Source of the DNA: Clostridia bacterium
GTDB taxonomy: Bacteria > Bacillota > Clostridia > Oscillospirales > Acutalibacteraceae
NCBI GenBank assembly: GCA_017416345.1
Contig: JAFQCR010000015.1
Coordinates: 62,001 to 126,000 of the forward strand
DNA: 64,000 bases
Direction: 5' to 3'
Position 1 is the stretch's first letter. Every line of letters starts with the position of its first letter. Position numbers and translations under genes: made by a program. This document shows positions 25,940 to 34,309 of this stretch, one piece after another. The notes beneath the pieces are model-generated. The model worked only from the letters and a program-made list of their open reading frames with translations, did no database searches and was not told the origin of the DNA.

Positions 25940-26347
25940 TTATACAATTCTTTTTCCGGATTCTCTTAAAACAGCTACAAACGCCGCTACCGCCGACGAG
26001 ATCACACATATCAACAGTTTGAATATCACAGTCGCAGTAAACGGTGCCCCAAAGGCCGCAGCAGATATCAAAACGATGACCAAATACATCGCACCGCCGG
26101 AAAGAGCCGAAAATAACAGCTTTTTTGATTCTGCTTTTTTAGCCGTAACAAGACCGCACACGAAAGCCGCCACGATCAGTGCAATTATTGAAAACACCTT
26201 GGCCGTGCCAACCTTAAGCCCTGCCAAAGACATAATAACCGAAAATAATACCAAGAGTAAAACGGCCGTTAAAAGCCCCAATACCACACCAAAAATGATA
26301 TTGCCGAATACCCTTGATCTGTTTTCACCCGAATATTTATCTTTCAT
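25940..26347 (-). CDS. TIGR04086-family small membrane protein
   Basis: A 135-residue protein of four hydrophobic helices (FGNIIFGVVLGLLTAVLLLVLF, FSIIALIVAAFVCGLVTA, ALSGGAMYLVIVLISAAAF, IFKLLICVISSAVAAFVAVL) with short loops and Lys-rich ends. Size, helix pattern and its place just after yajC match the TIGR04086 family of Firmicutes, whose function is unknown. The only ribosome-site candidate, GAGGCGGTG, is in the 3' arm of a terminator-like hairpin at 26351-26390. Confidence 0.75.
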   Translation of the reverse strand: MKDKYSGENRSRVFGNIIFGVVLGLLTAVLLLVLFSVIMSLAGLKVGTAKVFSIIALIVAAFVCGLVTAKKAESKKLLFSALSGGAMYLVIVLISAAAFGAPFTATVIFKLLICVISSAVAAFVAVLRESGKRIV

Positions 26348-26390
26348 AATAAAAACACCGCCTCGTTAAAATATACGAAGCGGTGTTTTT
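26343..26390 (-). terminator. Terminator-like hairpin between yajC and TIGR04086 gene
   Basis: AAAAACACCGC (26351-26361) pairs with GCGGTGTTTTT (26380-26390), with an inner TCG/CGA pair after one mismatch. On the minus strand the T-run TTTTTATT leads straight into the ATG at 26347, and the arm includes the next gene's ribosome site. Confidence 0.7.
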
Positions 26391-26395
26391 AATTA

Positions 26396-26680
26396 TTACT
26401 TATTTAAAGTTGCATCGTGAACTGTGTTGTTGGACGAGAATGCCCACTTCATCAGCTTCATCTTAGAATGGTCTGCGGGAGACTCAACAATAAAATGGTC
26501 TTCCTTGATGGAAATAACACGGACTACCCATCCGCCGATGGTAACTATCTCGTCACCGACCTGAACGCTGTCTCTCTGCTCCTGTTCTTTTCTCTGCTTC
26601 TTTTTCTGCGAGCGGTTCATAAAGAATATCATACCGCCGAAAATAAGCAACATAGGTAAAAGTGTGATTAAACTTCCCAT
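26396..26680 (-). CDS. yajC: Preprotein translocase accessory subunit YajC
   Basis: A 94-residue protein with one N-terminal membrane helix (LITLLPMLLIFGGMIFFM), a basic QKKKQRKEQEQ stretch and a cytosolic beta domain with SVQVGDEIVTIGGWVVRV, the YajC signature. It associates with SecDF-YidC. ATG 26680 has TTGGAGG 8 bases upstream, which excludes an upstream in-frame start. The C-terminal tail AFSSNNTVHDATLNK is unremarkable. Confidence 0.93.
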   Translation of the reverse strand: MGSLITLLPMLLIFGGMIFFMNRSQKKKQRKEQEQRDSVQVGDEIVTIGGWVVRVISIKEDHFIVESPADHSKMKLMKWAFSSNNTVHDATLNK

Positions 26681-26746
26681 TCGATTAACCTCCAAAACAT
26701 TATGTGACTATATTACTACACTAAAAGTGAAAAAGCAAGCAAAATA

Positions 26747-27880
26747 TTAAATTCTTGTGGCAATTTTTACAATTACTTCATTTTTGAACTCGGTAAAGGT
26801 GCCGTTATCAAGATGTTTGCGTATCTTTTCCATCAAAGTGTTGTAGAAATAAAGGTTATGCTGAACGCACAAACGCTGACCCAGCATTTCCCCTGCCCTT
26901 ATAAGATGTCTTACATAAGCACGGGAATGTCTTCGGCATGTAGGACAGCCGCAACCGACCTCAATGGGGTCGTGATCCTCCTTATATTTCTCGTTATTGA
27001 TGTTGCGTATGCCTTCCCACGTAAAAAGATGTCCGTGACGGGCGTTTCGGCTGGGCATAACACAGTCAAACAGATCAACGCCACGCTCGACCGCCTCCAA
27101 AATATTGGCAGGTGTACCGACACCCATAAGATAACGTATTTTATCTTTAGGCATATACGGCTCGACCTGTTCGATAATATGATACATAACCTCGGCAGGC
27201 TCACCGACCGCAAGACCGCCGATAGCATAGCCGTCAAGCTCGAGATCGGCTATCTGCTTCATATGCTCGATACGAAGGTCATCAAAGGTACAGCCTTGAT
27301 TTATACCGAACAAAAGCTGATTGGGATTGACGGTGTCCTCCCTTTTGTTCAGCTCGGCCATTTTTATCTTGCAGCGCTTGAGCCAGCGTGTTGTTCTCGC
27401 ACAGGACTGCTTAGAATACTCATATGTTGCTGGATTTTCAACGCACTCATCAAAAGCCATTGCAATGGTCGAGCCGAGGTTGGACTGGATCTTCATGCTC
27501 TCCTCGGGACCCATAAAGATCTTTTTGCCGTCGATATGCGAGTTGAAGGTAACGCCCTCCTCGTTTATCTTGCGCAACGAAGCCAAGGAAAAGACCTGAA
27601 ATCCACCGCTGTCGGTCAGAATCGGGCCCTGCCAACCGGTGAACTTATGAAGTCCGCCGAAATTCTTTATCAGCTCATCACCGGGACGCAGATGCAGGTG
27701 ATAGGTGTTGCACAGCATGACCTGTGTATGCAGATCGTCCGAGAGATCAAACGCCGAAACCGCACCCTTGATGGCAGCGCAGGTGGCAACGTTCATAAAT
27801 GCAGGTGTCTGCACCGTACCGTGAACAGTTTCAAAAACGCCACGACGTGCAGCGCCCTCTTTTTTCAAAACCTTAAACAT
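26747..27880 (-). CDS. tgt: tRNA-guanine transglycosylase
   Basis: The 377-residue enzyme has the Tgt barrel with DSGGFQVFSL (catalytic Asp region), GGLAVGEP, FDCVMPSRNARHG (nucleophile Asp region) and the zinc site CGCPTCRRHSRAYVRHL. It swaps guanine 34 for preQ1 in tRNAs with GUN anticodons. It follows queA on the same strand, giving two steps of queuosine synthesis, with a 183-base gap filled by repeats. AAAGGATG precedes ATG. Confidence 0.97.
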   Translation of the reverse strand: MFKVLKKEGAARRGVFETVHGTVQTPAFMNVATCAAIKGAVSAFDLSDDLHTQVMLCNTYHLHLRPGDELIKNFGGLHKFTGWQGPILTDSGGFQVFSLASLRKINEEGVTFNSHIDGKKIFMGPEESMKIQSNLGSTIAMAFDECVENPATYEYSKQSCARTTRWLKRCKIKMAELNKREDTVNPNQLLFGINQGCTFDDLRIEHMKQIADLELDGYAIGGLAVGEPAEVMYHIIEQVEPYMPKDKIRYLMGVGTPANILEAVERGVDLFDCVMPSRNARHGHLFTWEGIRNINNEKYKEDHDPIEVGCGCPTCRRHSRAYVRHLIRAGEMLGQRLCVQHNLYFYNTLMEKIRKHLDNGTFTEFKNEVIVKIATRI

Positions 27881-27899
27881 AAAAACATCCTTTATTTCG

Positions 27900-28077
27900 G
27901 AACGGCAAGAATGCCGTTCGTTACAATTTAATGAATAGTGAATGATGAATATTGAATAATGAATAATTGATGAGTCGGCTCTGCCGACGATCTATAAATC
28001 CGTGCCGAAGGCACTACTTACCTCTTCACTATTACCTCTTACCTATTACTTGTTGATTTTGTATCACAAAATCAACA
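27900..28077. repeat. Hairpin-rich intergenic element between queA and tgt
   Basis: Four separate stems: GAACGGCA/TGCCGTTC (27900-27919), GTCGGC/GCCGAC (27974-27988), GTGCC/GGCAC (28002-28014) and TGTTGATTTTG/CAAAATCAACA (28051-28077). Between the first two is an AT-rich stretch with repeated ATGAAT and GAATAATGAAT words. The last stem is a fold-back of the 3' end of queA. Confidence 0.6.
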
Positions 28078-29083
28078 TTGCGTCTCCAAAAGAGAAGAAG
28101 CGGTATTTTTCGGCAACGGCGTGGTTATATGCCGACATCGTGAGATCATACCCTGCAAATGCGCTGACCAGCATGATCAAAGTGCTTTCAGGCAGGTGGA
28201 AGTTGGTTATGAGCGCATCCATACACTTGAATTTGTAGCCGGGGTAAATGAATATCTCTGTATCATCCGAGCACTCGGTTATTTCGCCTTTAGAAGCCGC
28301 ACTTTCGAGCGTTCTGCAGGAGGTCGTACCGACACAGATCACCCTGCCACCGTTACGCTTGGTTTCATTTATAAGATCGGCAGTTTTTTGCGGAATGAAA
28401 TAATGCTCAGAGTGCATTTTGTGGTCGGTTATATCGTCGACCTTAACGGGTCTGAATGTACCCAAACCAACGTGAAGCGTTACAAAGCCGACGTTTACAC
28501 CCTTTTCCTTTATCTTTTCGATATATTCCTTGGTGAAATGTAAACCGGCCGTTGGTGCAGCAGCCGAGCCAAGCTCTCTTGAATACACCGTCTGATAGCG
28601 TTCTTTATCATCAAGTTTTTCGGTGATATACGGTGGCAACGGCATCTGACCCACACGGTCAAGCACATCGTAAAACACCCCGTCACACTTAAACTCAACA
28701 ATTCGGTTACCGCCCTCGGTGACATCAAGCACCTCGCAGGACAGCTCATCACCAAAATCAAAGATCTTACCGGGCTTTGCCTTTTTACCGGGGCCTGCAA
28801 GACATTCCCAAACTTTGTGACCGTGTTCTTTAAGAAGTACAAACTCAACGACCGAGCCGGTATCCCTGCGTGTGCCGAAAATACGTGCAGGCAAGACACG
28901 GGTATCGTTCATAATGAGACAGTCGCCGGGTTTGAGATAATCAATAAGATCCGCAAAACCTTTGTCGGCCGTTGTTCCGTTTTGCTTGTCAACCACCAAA
29001 AGGCGTGACGAGGTACGGGGTTCAACGGGTGTTTGGGCAATCAATTCTTGTGGAAGTTCATAATAAAAGTCCGATTTTTTCAT
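28064..29083 (-). CDS. queA: S-adenosylmethionine:tRNA ribosyltransferase-isomerase QueA
   Basis: A 339-residue protein with the family head [34 protein letters not shown], the block [24 protein letters not shown] and [21 protein letters not shown]. It builds the epoxyqueuosine ring on preQ1-tRNA. The tail [13 protein letters not shown] is usual. CGGAG lies 7 bases before ATG. Its stop codon is in a palindrome that copies the last codons in reverse just beyond the stop. Confidence 0.96.
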   Translation of the reverse strand: MKKSDFYYELPQELIAQTPVEPRTSSRLLVVDKQNGTTADKGFADLIDYLKPGDCLIMNDTRVLPARIFGTRRDTGSVVEFVLLKEHGHKVWECLAGPGKKAKPGKIFDFGDELSCEVLDVTEGGNRIVEFKCDGVFYDVLDRVGQMPLPPYITEKLDDKERYQTVYSRELGSAAAPTAGLHFTKEYIEKIKEKGVNVGFVTLHVGLGTFRPVKVDDITDHKMHSEHYFIPQKTADLINETKRNGGRVICVGTTSCRTLESAASKGEITECSDDTEIFIYPGYKFKCMDALITNFHLPESTLIMLVSAFAGYDLTMSAYNHAVAEKYRFFSFGDAMLIL

Positions 29084-29130
29084 TTGATTCTCCGATATTC
29101 ACAAATAAACTCAATAAGCATAAAATATGT

Positions 29131-29159
29131 TTGACAAATATATATCAAAGATGTATAAT
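29131..29159 (+). promoter_or_regulatory. Consensus promoter of the asd-dapA-dapB operon
   Basis: TTGACA (29131-29136), 17 bases, TATAAT (29154-29159). A leader of about 110 bases follows, with one AT-rich palindrome (AAAGTAT...ATACTTT near 29168-29190). I do not see a lysine riboswitch or T-box in it. Confidence 0.85.
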
Positions 29160-29274
29160 TTAATAATAAAGTATTGTATAAATATACTTTAAAAATTATT
29201 GCCAAATGCTATTATATTGCAAGTGAGCAAAATAATCAACATTTTTCGGCAAAATTTATTTTAGGGTGAATATT

Positions 29275-30357
29275 ATGAAAAAGTACAATGTTGGAATTAT
29301 TGGTGCAACCGGTATGGTCGGTCAGCGTTTCGCCACCTTGCTTGAGAACCATCCCTGGTTCAATGTTAAGGTGCTTGCCGCAAGCGGACGTTCCGCAGGC
29401 AAGACCTATGAGGAGTGCGTTGGCTCTCGCTGGGCTATGAAGACTCCCATCCCCGAGGCGCTCAAGAATATGGTTATCATGAACGCAGAGGAGGATATCG
29501 AGAAGATCGCTTCATCGGTCGACTTTGTCTTCTGCGCAGTTAATATGAAAAAGGATGAGATCAAGGCTTTGGAGGAGGCTTATGCCAAGCACGAATGCCC
29601 TGTTATCTCCAACAACTCGGCACACCGTCACACTCCCGACGTTCCGATGGTCATCCCCGAGCTTAATGCCGATCACATCAACGTAATCGAGGCTCAGAGA
29701 AAGAGACTTGGCACCAAGCGCGGATTTATCGCAGTTAAGTCCAACTGCTCTTTGCAGAGCTATGTCCCCGCCCTCTATCCTTTGGATGCAGAGTTTGGTG
29801 TTGAGGACGTTCTTGTTTGTACATATCAGGCTATCTCCGGCGCAGGTAAGACCTTTGAGACCTTCCCCGAGATCGTTGACAACATCATCCCCTTCATTGG
29901 TGGTGAGGAAGAAAAGAGCGAGCAGGAGCCTTTGAAGATCTGGGGTAAGGTTGAAAACGGCGTTATCGTCAATGCCGACAAGCCTCACTTCACCGCACAG
30001 TGCCTCCGTGTTCCCGTATCTGACGGTCACACTGCCGCTGTTTTCGTAAGATTTAAGAATAAGCCTTCAAAAGAGGCTATCCTCGCAAAATGGGCAGAGT
30101 TTAAGGGCACCGCACAGGAACTTGAGCTCCCCTCTGCACCCAAGCAGTTCCTCCATTATTTCACCGAGGACAATATGCCCCAGGCCAAGCTTCACCGTGA
30201 TCTTGACGGCGGTATGGCAATTTCCTGCGGCCGTTTGAGAGAAGATACCCAGTATGACTACAAGTTTGTTTGTCTCTCGCACAACACTCTCCGTGGTGCT
30301 GCCGGCGGCGGCGTATTGCTTGCCGAGCTTCTTGCCGCAAAGGGTTATTTTGACTAA
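29275..30357 (+). CDS. asd: Aspartate-semialdehyde dehydrogenase
   Basis: The 360-residue protein has NVGIIGATGMVGQRF (NADP site), the catalytic Cys in VKSNCSLQSYVPAL, and the substrate/His region RVPVSDGHTAAVFV. The GSRWAMKTPIPE and TYQAISGAGKTFETFPEI blocks indicate the archaeal/fungal-like Asd subclass rather than the E. coli type. It makes aspartate semialdehyde for lysine/DAP, methionine and threonine. AGGG lies about 8 bases before ATG 29275. First gene of the operon. Confidence 0.95.
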   Translation: MKKYNVGIIGATGMVGQRFATLLENHPWFNVKVLAASGRSAGKTYEECVGSRWAMKTPIPEALKNMVIMNAEEDIEKIASSVDFVFCAVNMKKDEIKALEEAYAKHECPVISNNSAHRHTPDVPMVIPELNADHINVIEAQRKRLGTKRGFIAVKSNCSLQSYVPALYPLDAEFGVEDVLVCTYQAISGAGKTFETFPEIVDNIIPFIGGEEEKSEQEPLKIWGKVENGVIVNADKPHFTAQCLRVPVSDGHTAAVFVRFKNKPSKEAILAKWAEFKGTAQELELPSAPKQFLHYFTEDNMPQAKLHRDLDGGMAISCGRLREDTQYDYKFVCLSHNTLRGAAGGGVLLAELLAAKGYFD

Positions 30358-30379
30358 TTACTGATTGGAGTATAGACTT

Positions 30380-31267
30380 ATGAAGAAGAGAATTTTTACC
30401 GGCTGTGCTACCGCTCTGGTAACTCCCTTTAACGATGATTGCTCGGTCAACTATCCGAGATTGCGTCAGCTTATCGAGGAGCAGATCGTAGGCGGTGTCG
30501 ATGCTCTTGTTATCTGCGGAACCACCGGCGAATCCGCAACTTTAGACAATGATGAGCATTGCAAAGTTCTTGAAGAGGCTGTAAAGGTCGCCAACAAGCG
30601 CATTCCCATTATTGCAGGTACCGGTTCTAATGATACCATGTACGCCGCACAGCTTTCACAGCATGCAGAGGCTATCGGCTGTGACGGTCTTTTGATGGTA
30701 ACTCCTTATTACAACAAGACCTCTCAGAACGGTCTTATCAATCACTACTTCTACGTTGCAGATCGTGTTAAGACTCCTATTATTCTTTACAACGTTCCCA
30801 GCCGTACCGGCACCGCTATTCAGCCTGCCACCTATAAGGAGCTTGCCAAACACGAAAACATCGTAGCCGTAAAGGAAGCCAACGGTGACATTTCTTCCAT
30901 AGCCAAAACCCGTAGCCTTTGCGGTGACGAGCTTGACATTTACTCAGGTAACGACGATGAGATCGTTCCCATTATGTCTCTGGGTGGTATCGGTGTAATT
31001 TCGGTTCTTTCCAACATACTGCCCAAAGAAACTCACGACATCTGTGCCGAGTATTTCAAGGGCAACCATCAGAAGGCCTGCGAGCTCCAGCTCAAATACG
31101 TCAGCCTCATCAATGCCCTTTTCAGCGATGTCAACCCCATCCCCGTAAAGGAAGCTATGAACATGATGGGTCTCGGAATGGGACCGTTGAGAATGCCTTT
31201 GGCTCCCATGACCGATGCCGCACGTGAGAGTTTGAGAGCCGAGCTTAAAAAGCACGGACTTCTGTAA
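30380..31267 (+). CDS. dapA: 4-hydroxy-tetrahydrodipicolinate synthase
   Basis: The 295-residue aldolase-fold protein has GTTGESATLDNDEH, the catalytic Tyr in ILYNVPSRTG and the Schiff-base Lys in NIVAVKEANGD. It condenses pyruvate with aspartate semialdehyde, the first committed step to DAP and lysine. Start ATG 30380 has TGGAG 9 bases upstream; the TTG at 30365 is not used. It is 22 bases after asd. Confidence 0.96.
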   Translation: MKKRIFTGCATALVTPFNDDCSVNYPRLRQLIEEQIVGGVDALVICGTTGESATLDNDEHCKVLEEAVKVANKRIPIIAGTGSNDTMYAAQLSQHAEAIGCDGLLMVTPYYNKTSQNGLINHYFYVADRVKTPIILYNVPSRTGTAIQPATYKELAKHENIVAVKEANGDISSIAKTRSLCGDELDIYSGNDDEIVPIMSLGGIGVISVLSNILPKETHDICAEYFKGNHQKACELQLKYVSLINALFSDVNPIPVKEAMNMMGLGMGPLRMPLAPMTDAARESLRAELKKHGLL

Positions 31268-31288
31268 TTTCTGATTAGGACGTTAAAT

Positions 31289-32044
31289 ATGACAAAGATT
31301 ATTTTAAACGGCTGTAACGGCAAAATGGGTCTTGCTGTGTCGAGGTTGGTTGCCGAGCGTGACGATTGCGAGATCGTTGCAGGTGTTGACCTTAAAACCG
31401 ACATTCAGCGTGAGTTTCTCGTTTTCGGCAATATCAATGAGGTAAAAGAGGGCGACGTTATAATCGACTTCTCCCACCCTTCCTGCCTTGGTTCGTTGCT
31501 TGAATATGCCGTCACCACCAAAACACCTATCGTTGTTGCAACTACGGGTCTTTCGGATGCAGATATTGAAAACGTAAAGTCGGCCTCAAAGGCTGTTCCC
31601 GTTTTCTTCACCTTCAATATGTCGCTCGGTATCAATCTGCTTGTCGAGCTTTCCAAAACCGCTTCCAAGGTTTTGGGTGACCGATTTGATATTGAGATAA
31701 TTGAAAAGCATCATAATCAGAAGATAGATGCTCCGAGCGGTACGGCAATTATGCTGGCCAATGCCATAAATGAGGTCAACGACGGCAAGTACGTTTATGA
31801 ATACAACCGTCAGGCCAAGCGTGAAAAGAGAGACGCTAAGGAGATAGGCATCCACGCCATCCGTGGCGGTAACATCGTCGGTGAGCACGAGGTCATTTTT
31901 GCAGGTCACGACGAGGTCATTTCCCTCTCCCACTCGGCAGGCTCAAAAGAGGTCTTTGCCGCAGGTGCAGTCAATGCCGCTGTGTTTATCAGCGGTAACA
32001 AACCGGGTCTTTACGATATGAAAGATCTTATAGCATCAATATAA
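31289..32044 (+). CDS. dapB: 4-hydroxy-tetrahydrodipicolinate reductase
   Basis: The 251-residue protein has the nucleotide-binding GCNGKMG, the block VVATTGLSDADIENV and the active-site signature EKHHNQKIDAPSGTA with the catalytic His and Lys. It reduces the DapA product with NAD(P)H. AGGA lies 8 bases before ATG. It is the last gene of the operon and a terminator follows at once. The later steps of DAP synthesis are not in the window. Confidence 0.96.
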   Translation: MTKIILNGCNGKMGLAVSRLVAERDDCEIVAGVDLKTDIQREFLVFGNINEVKEGDVIIDFSHPSCLGSLLEYAVTTKTPIVVATTGLSDADIENVKSASKAVPVFFTFNMSLGINLLVELSKTASKVLGDRFDIEIIEKHHNQKIDAPSGTAIMLANAINEVNDGKYVYEYNRQAKREKRDAKEIGIHAIRGGNIVGEHEVIFAGHDEVISLSHSAGSKEVFAAGAVNAAVFISGNKPGLYDMKDLIASI

Positions 32045-32047
32045 ATT

Positions 32048-32086
32048 TTAAACCGTTTTCTGTTTATCAGAAAACGGTTTAATTTT
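32048..32086 (+). terminator. Terminator of the asd-dapAB operon
   Basis: AAACCGTTTTCTG (32050-32062) pairs with CAGAAAACGGTTT (32068-32080), then AATTTT. Confidence 0.9.
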
Positions 32087-32125
32087 ACAAAAAACACCCG
32101 ACAACTTTTATGCTGTCGGGTGTTT
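32087..32125 (-). terminator. Terminator of the oadG-oadB-Dabb operon
   Basis: AAACACCCGACA (32092-32103) pairs with TGTCGGGTGTTT (32114-32125); the minus strand continues TTTGTAAAATT. It is adjacent to the convergent dapB terminator. Confidence 0.87.
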
Positions 32126-32136
32126 CATTATTCAAA

Positions 32137-32439
32137 TTAAGCCTCAAAATCAAGACAAAGTCTGGTTTTGGTGAAGGGTCTGACCTTTCCGTCTGCAACG
32201 GCAACGTGCTCGGGATGAACGGCATAGCCTTTAAGAGCGGCCTCATCCTCGAAAACGGAGTAAAGCATCAAATCACAGTTTGAGGATGCAAGACCTACGG
32301 TCTCAACCTTGATTTCAAGCAAACCGGGGATCTTGCCCTGCAGAGCCTCAAGTCCATCCTTAATGCCTGCCTTAACGTTCAGCTTTTCGGCATCGGACAG
32401 CTCGTCCTTAAGCTGCCAAAGAATAATGTGTTTAACCAT
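32137..32439 (-). CDS. Dabb-family (stress-responsive A/B barrel) protein
   Basis: A 100-residue protein with the family opening MVKHIILWQLKDELSDAEK, PGLLEIKVETVGL and the closing YAVHPEHVAVADGKVRPF. Such ferredoxin-like dimeric barrels have varied or unknown roles, some enzymatic. It starts 12 bases after oadB stops, with AGGAG upstream, so it is in the oad operon. No role in decarboxylation is known. Confidence 0.85.
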   Translation of the reverse strand: MVKHIILWQLKDELSDAEKLNVKAGIKDGLEALQGKIPGLLEIKVETVGLASSNCDLMLYSVFEDEAALKGYAVHPEHVAVADGKVRPFTKTRLCLDFEA

Positions 32440-32451
32440 TTAAAACGCTCC

Positions 32452-33696
32452 TTAACCCAGAATATTAAGCAGAACACCTGCGGCAACGGCCGAACCTATA
32501 ACACCTGCGACGTTGGGTCCCATAGCATGCATAAGCAGGTAGTTCGAGGGGTTCTCCTCACGGCCGACCTTCTGGGCAACACGTGCAGCCATAGGAACAG
32601 CCGAAACACCTGCGGCACCGATAAGAGGATTGATCTTACCCTTGGTGACAATATACATCAATTTACCAAACAGAACACCGCATGCGGTACCGATAGCAAA
32701 AGCGGCCATACCCATAGCAAGTATCTTCAAGGTGCTTGGCTGGAGGAAGGTTGCACCGTTAGTGGTGGCGCCAACGGTAAGACCGAGGAATATAACAACG
32801 ATATTCATAAGCTCGTTCTGAGCGGTCTTGGCAAGGCGGTCAACAACGCCCGACTCCTTAAAGAGGTTTCCGAGCATAAGCATACCGACCAAAACAGCGG
32901 CATCAGGCAGGAGCAACGAAACAACTATGGTAACAAGCACGGGGAAAATGATCTTCTCGGTCTTGGAAACGTTGCGGAGCTGTTCCATCTTGACGGCTCT
33001 TTCCTTCTTGGTGGTAAGCAGACGCATAATGGGCGGCTGAATGACCGGAACAAGAGCCATATACGAGTAAGCGGCAACAGCAATAGCACCGAGAATATTA
33101 GGAGAGAGCTTGGATGCAACGAAGATAGCGGTCGGGCCGTCTGCACCGCCGATGATACCGATAGAGCCGGCCTCCGTGGGAGCCATACCGAGCAACAAAG
33201 CGCCGATAAATGCGGCAAAAATGCCCATCTGTGCGGCGGCACCAAGCAAAAAGCTCTTGGGGTTGGCGATAAGCGGACCAAAGTCGGTCATAGCGCCAAC
33301 GCCGAGGAAGATAAGCGGAGGATAGATACCCAGCTTAACACCAAGGTAAAGAATATCCAAAAGTCCGCCGTGCTGTAACACCTTACCCGCTAAAATGTGG
33401 AATGTGCTACCGTCATAATTCCAATACTCAAAGCTTTGGGCAACGCCCTCGGTAACCTCGGGAGTGGCCCATATCTCTGCGTGATAAATGCCTGCATTGG
33501 GAAGGTTGGCAAGCAACATACCGAATGCTATAGGCAGAAGCAAAAGCGGCTCAAACTGGAATTTTGGGTGGATAGCCAACACCATAAGGATGCAGGCAAC
33601 ACCGATCATTATAAGGTTCTTATATCCGTCGCCTTCAAAAAAAGCGGCAAATCCGGAATCGGCAAGGATTCCTTTGATAGTTTCAAATATTCCCAT
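32452..33696 (-). CDS. oadB: Sodium-translocating decarboxylase, beta subunit (OadB family)
   Basis: A 414-residue integral membrane protein with the signature region [26 protein letters not shown], the Na+-site block [16 protein letters not shown], and [14 protein letters not shown]. These couple decarboxylation of carboxybiotin to export of two Na+. Family members serve oxaloacetate, methylmalonyl-CoA or glutaconyl-CoA decarboxylases, which cannot be told apart here. Start ATG 33696 follows GGTG. The alpha and biotin-carrier subunits are not in the window. Confidence 0.93.
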   Translation of the reverse strand: MGIFETIKGILADSGFAAFFEGDGYKNLIMIGVACILMVLAIHPKFQFEPLLLLPIAFGMLLANLPNAGIYHAEIWATPEVTEGVAQSFEYWNYDGSTFHILAGKVLQHGGLLDILYLGVKLGIYPPLIFLGVGAMTDFGPLIANPKSFLLGAAAQMGIFAAFIGALLLGMAPTEAGSIGIIGGADGPTAIFVASKLSPNILGAIAVAAYSYMALVPVIQPPIMRLLTTKKERAVKMEQLRNVSKTEKIIFPVLVTIVVSLLLPDAAVLVGMLMLGNLFKESGVVDRLAKTAQNELMNIVVIFLGLTVGATTNGATFLQPSTLKILAMGMAAFAIGTACGVLFGKLMYIVTKGKINPLIGAAGVSAVPMAARVAQKVGREENPSNYLLMHAMGPNVAGVIGSAVAAGVLLNILG

Positions 33697-33720
33697 AATC
33701 ACACCAAAACTTTCTGAACA

Positions 33721-34131
33721 TTAAAAAGGGCGGGTATTGTTCATAACACCGGCCATACCCCAAGCAGAGCGAACGCCCTTTGCGGCGGGACGGATGGAAC
33801 GGATAACAGGTGTCTTGCCGGTTCCCTCGTACATCATCATAACTGCGGCCGAAATTGCGGCGATAACATCATCCTCTTCGGAGGCTACAGGAGCGGGAGC
33901 GGCAACAGCAACCGGTGCTGCTACGGCTTTAGGCTCTTTTTTGGGCTTTTCCTTCTTGGGAGCGCCCGAAAGACGGCTCATAATCATTCCGAAAACACTA
34001 ATTATAATTACCAAAAGGACAAGCATTGCAAAAACAATGACCAGACCGCTACCGGTAACATTACCGCCGTAGGTGCCCATATTTTCTGCAACATTGCCAT
34101 AATCCTTTGCGGCAAGTGTTATAAGATCCAT
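33721..34131 (-). CDS. oadG: Sodium-translocating decarboxylase, gamma subunit-like (OadG)
   Basis: A 136-residue protein with one N-terminal membrane helix (GLVIVFAMLVLLVIIISVFGMIM), a Lys/Pro/Ala-rich linker (KKEKPKKEPKAVAAPVAVAA) and a C-terminal segment EEDDVIAAISAAVMMMY typical of OadG/MmdD subunits. It anchors and assembles the decarboxylase complex. It is the first gene of the operon with GAGG 9 bases before ATG, 24 bases before oadB. Confidence 0.85.
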   Translation of the reverse strand: MDLITLAAKDYGNVAENMGTYGGNVTGSGLVIVFAMLVLLVIIISVFGMIMSRLSGAPKKEKPKKEPKAVAAPVAVAAPAPVASEEDDVIAAISAAVMMMYEGTGKTPVIRSIRPAAKGVRSAWGMAGVMNNTRPF

Positions 34132-34194
34132 AAGACTTAACCTCTTTTTTCATATTTGCTTGATAAATTTTTGTCAAGCCATTAGTTGCTAACT

Positions 34195-34223
34195 ATTATA
34201 CTATACTTTCTCCGTAAATTCAA
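34195..34223 (-). promoter_or_regulatory. Promoter of the oadG-oadB operon
   Basis: TTGAAT (34223-34218), 17 bases, TATAAT (34200-34195). The leader holds a 6-bp stem GCTTGA/TCAAGC near 34159-34180. Confidence 0.75.
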
Positions 34224-34254
34224 CATATATTTCCAAACATTTTAAAAATTTGTT

Positions 34255-34293
34255 AAAAAAATAACTCCCAAAAGCATTACACTTTTGGGAGTT
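34255..34293 (-). terminator. Terminator of the ackA-galK operon
   Basis: AACTCCCAAAAG (34263-34274) pairs with CTTTTGGGAGTT (34282-34293), followed on the minus strand by ATTTTTTTAAC. Confidence 0.9.
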
Positions 34294-34309
34294 GTGACTA
34301 AACTGAAAA

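Noticed and set aside
29160..29274. Riboswitch (lysine) or T-box in the asd leader
   Set aside because: The leader is about 110 bases, AT-rich, and lacks the conserved T-box sequence or a lysine-riboswitch core; only one weak palindrome is seen.
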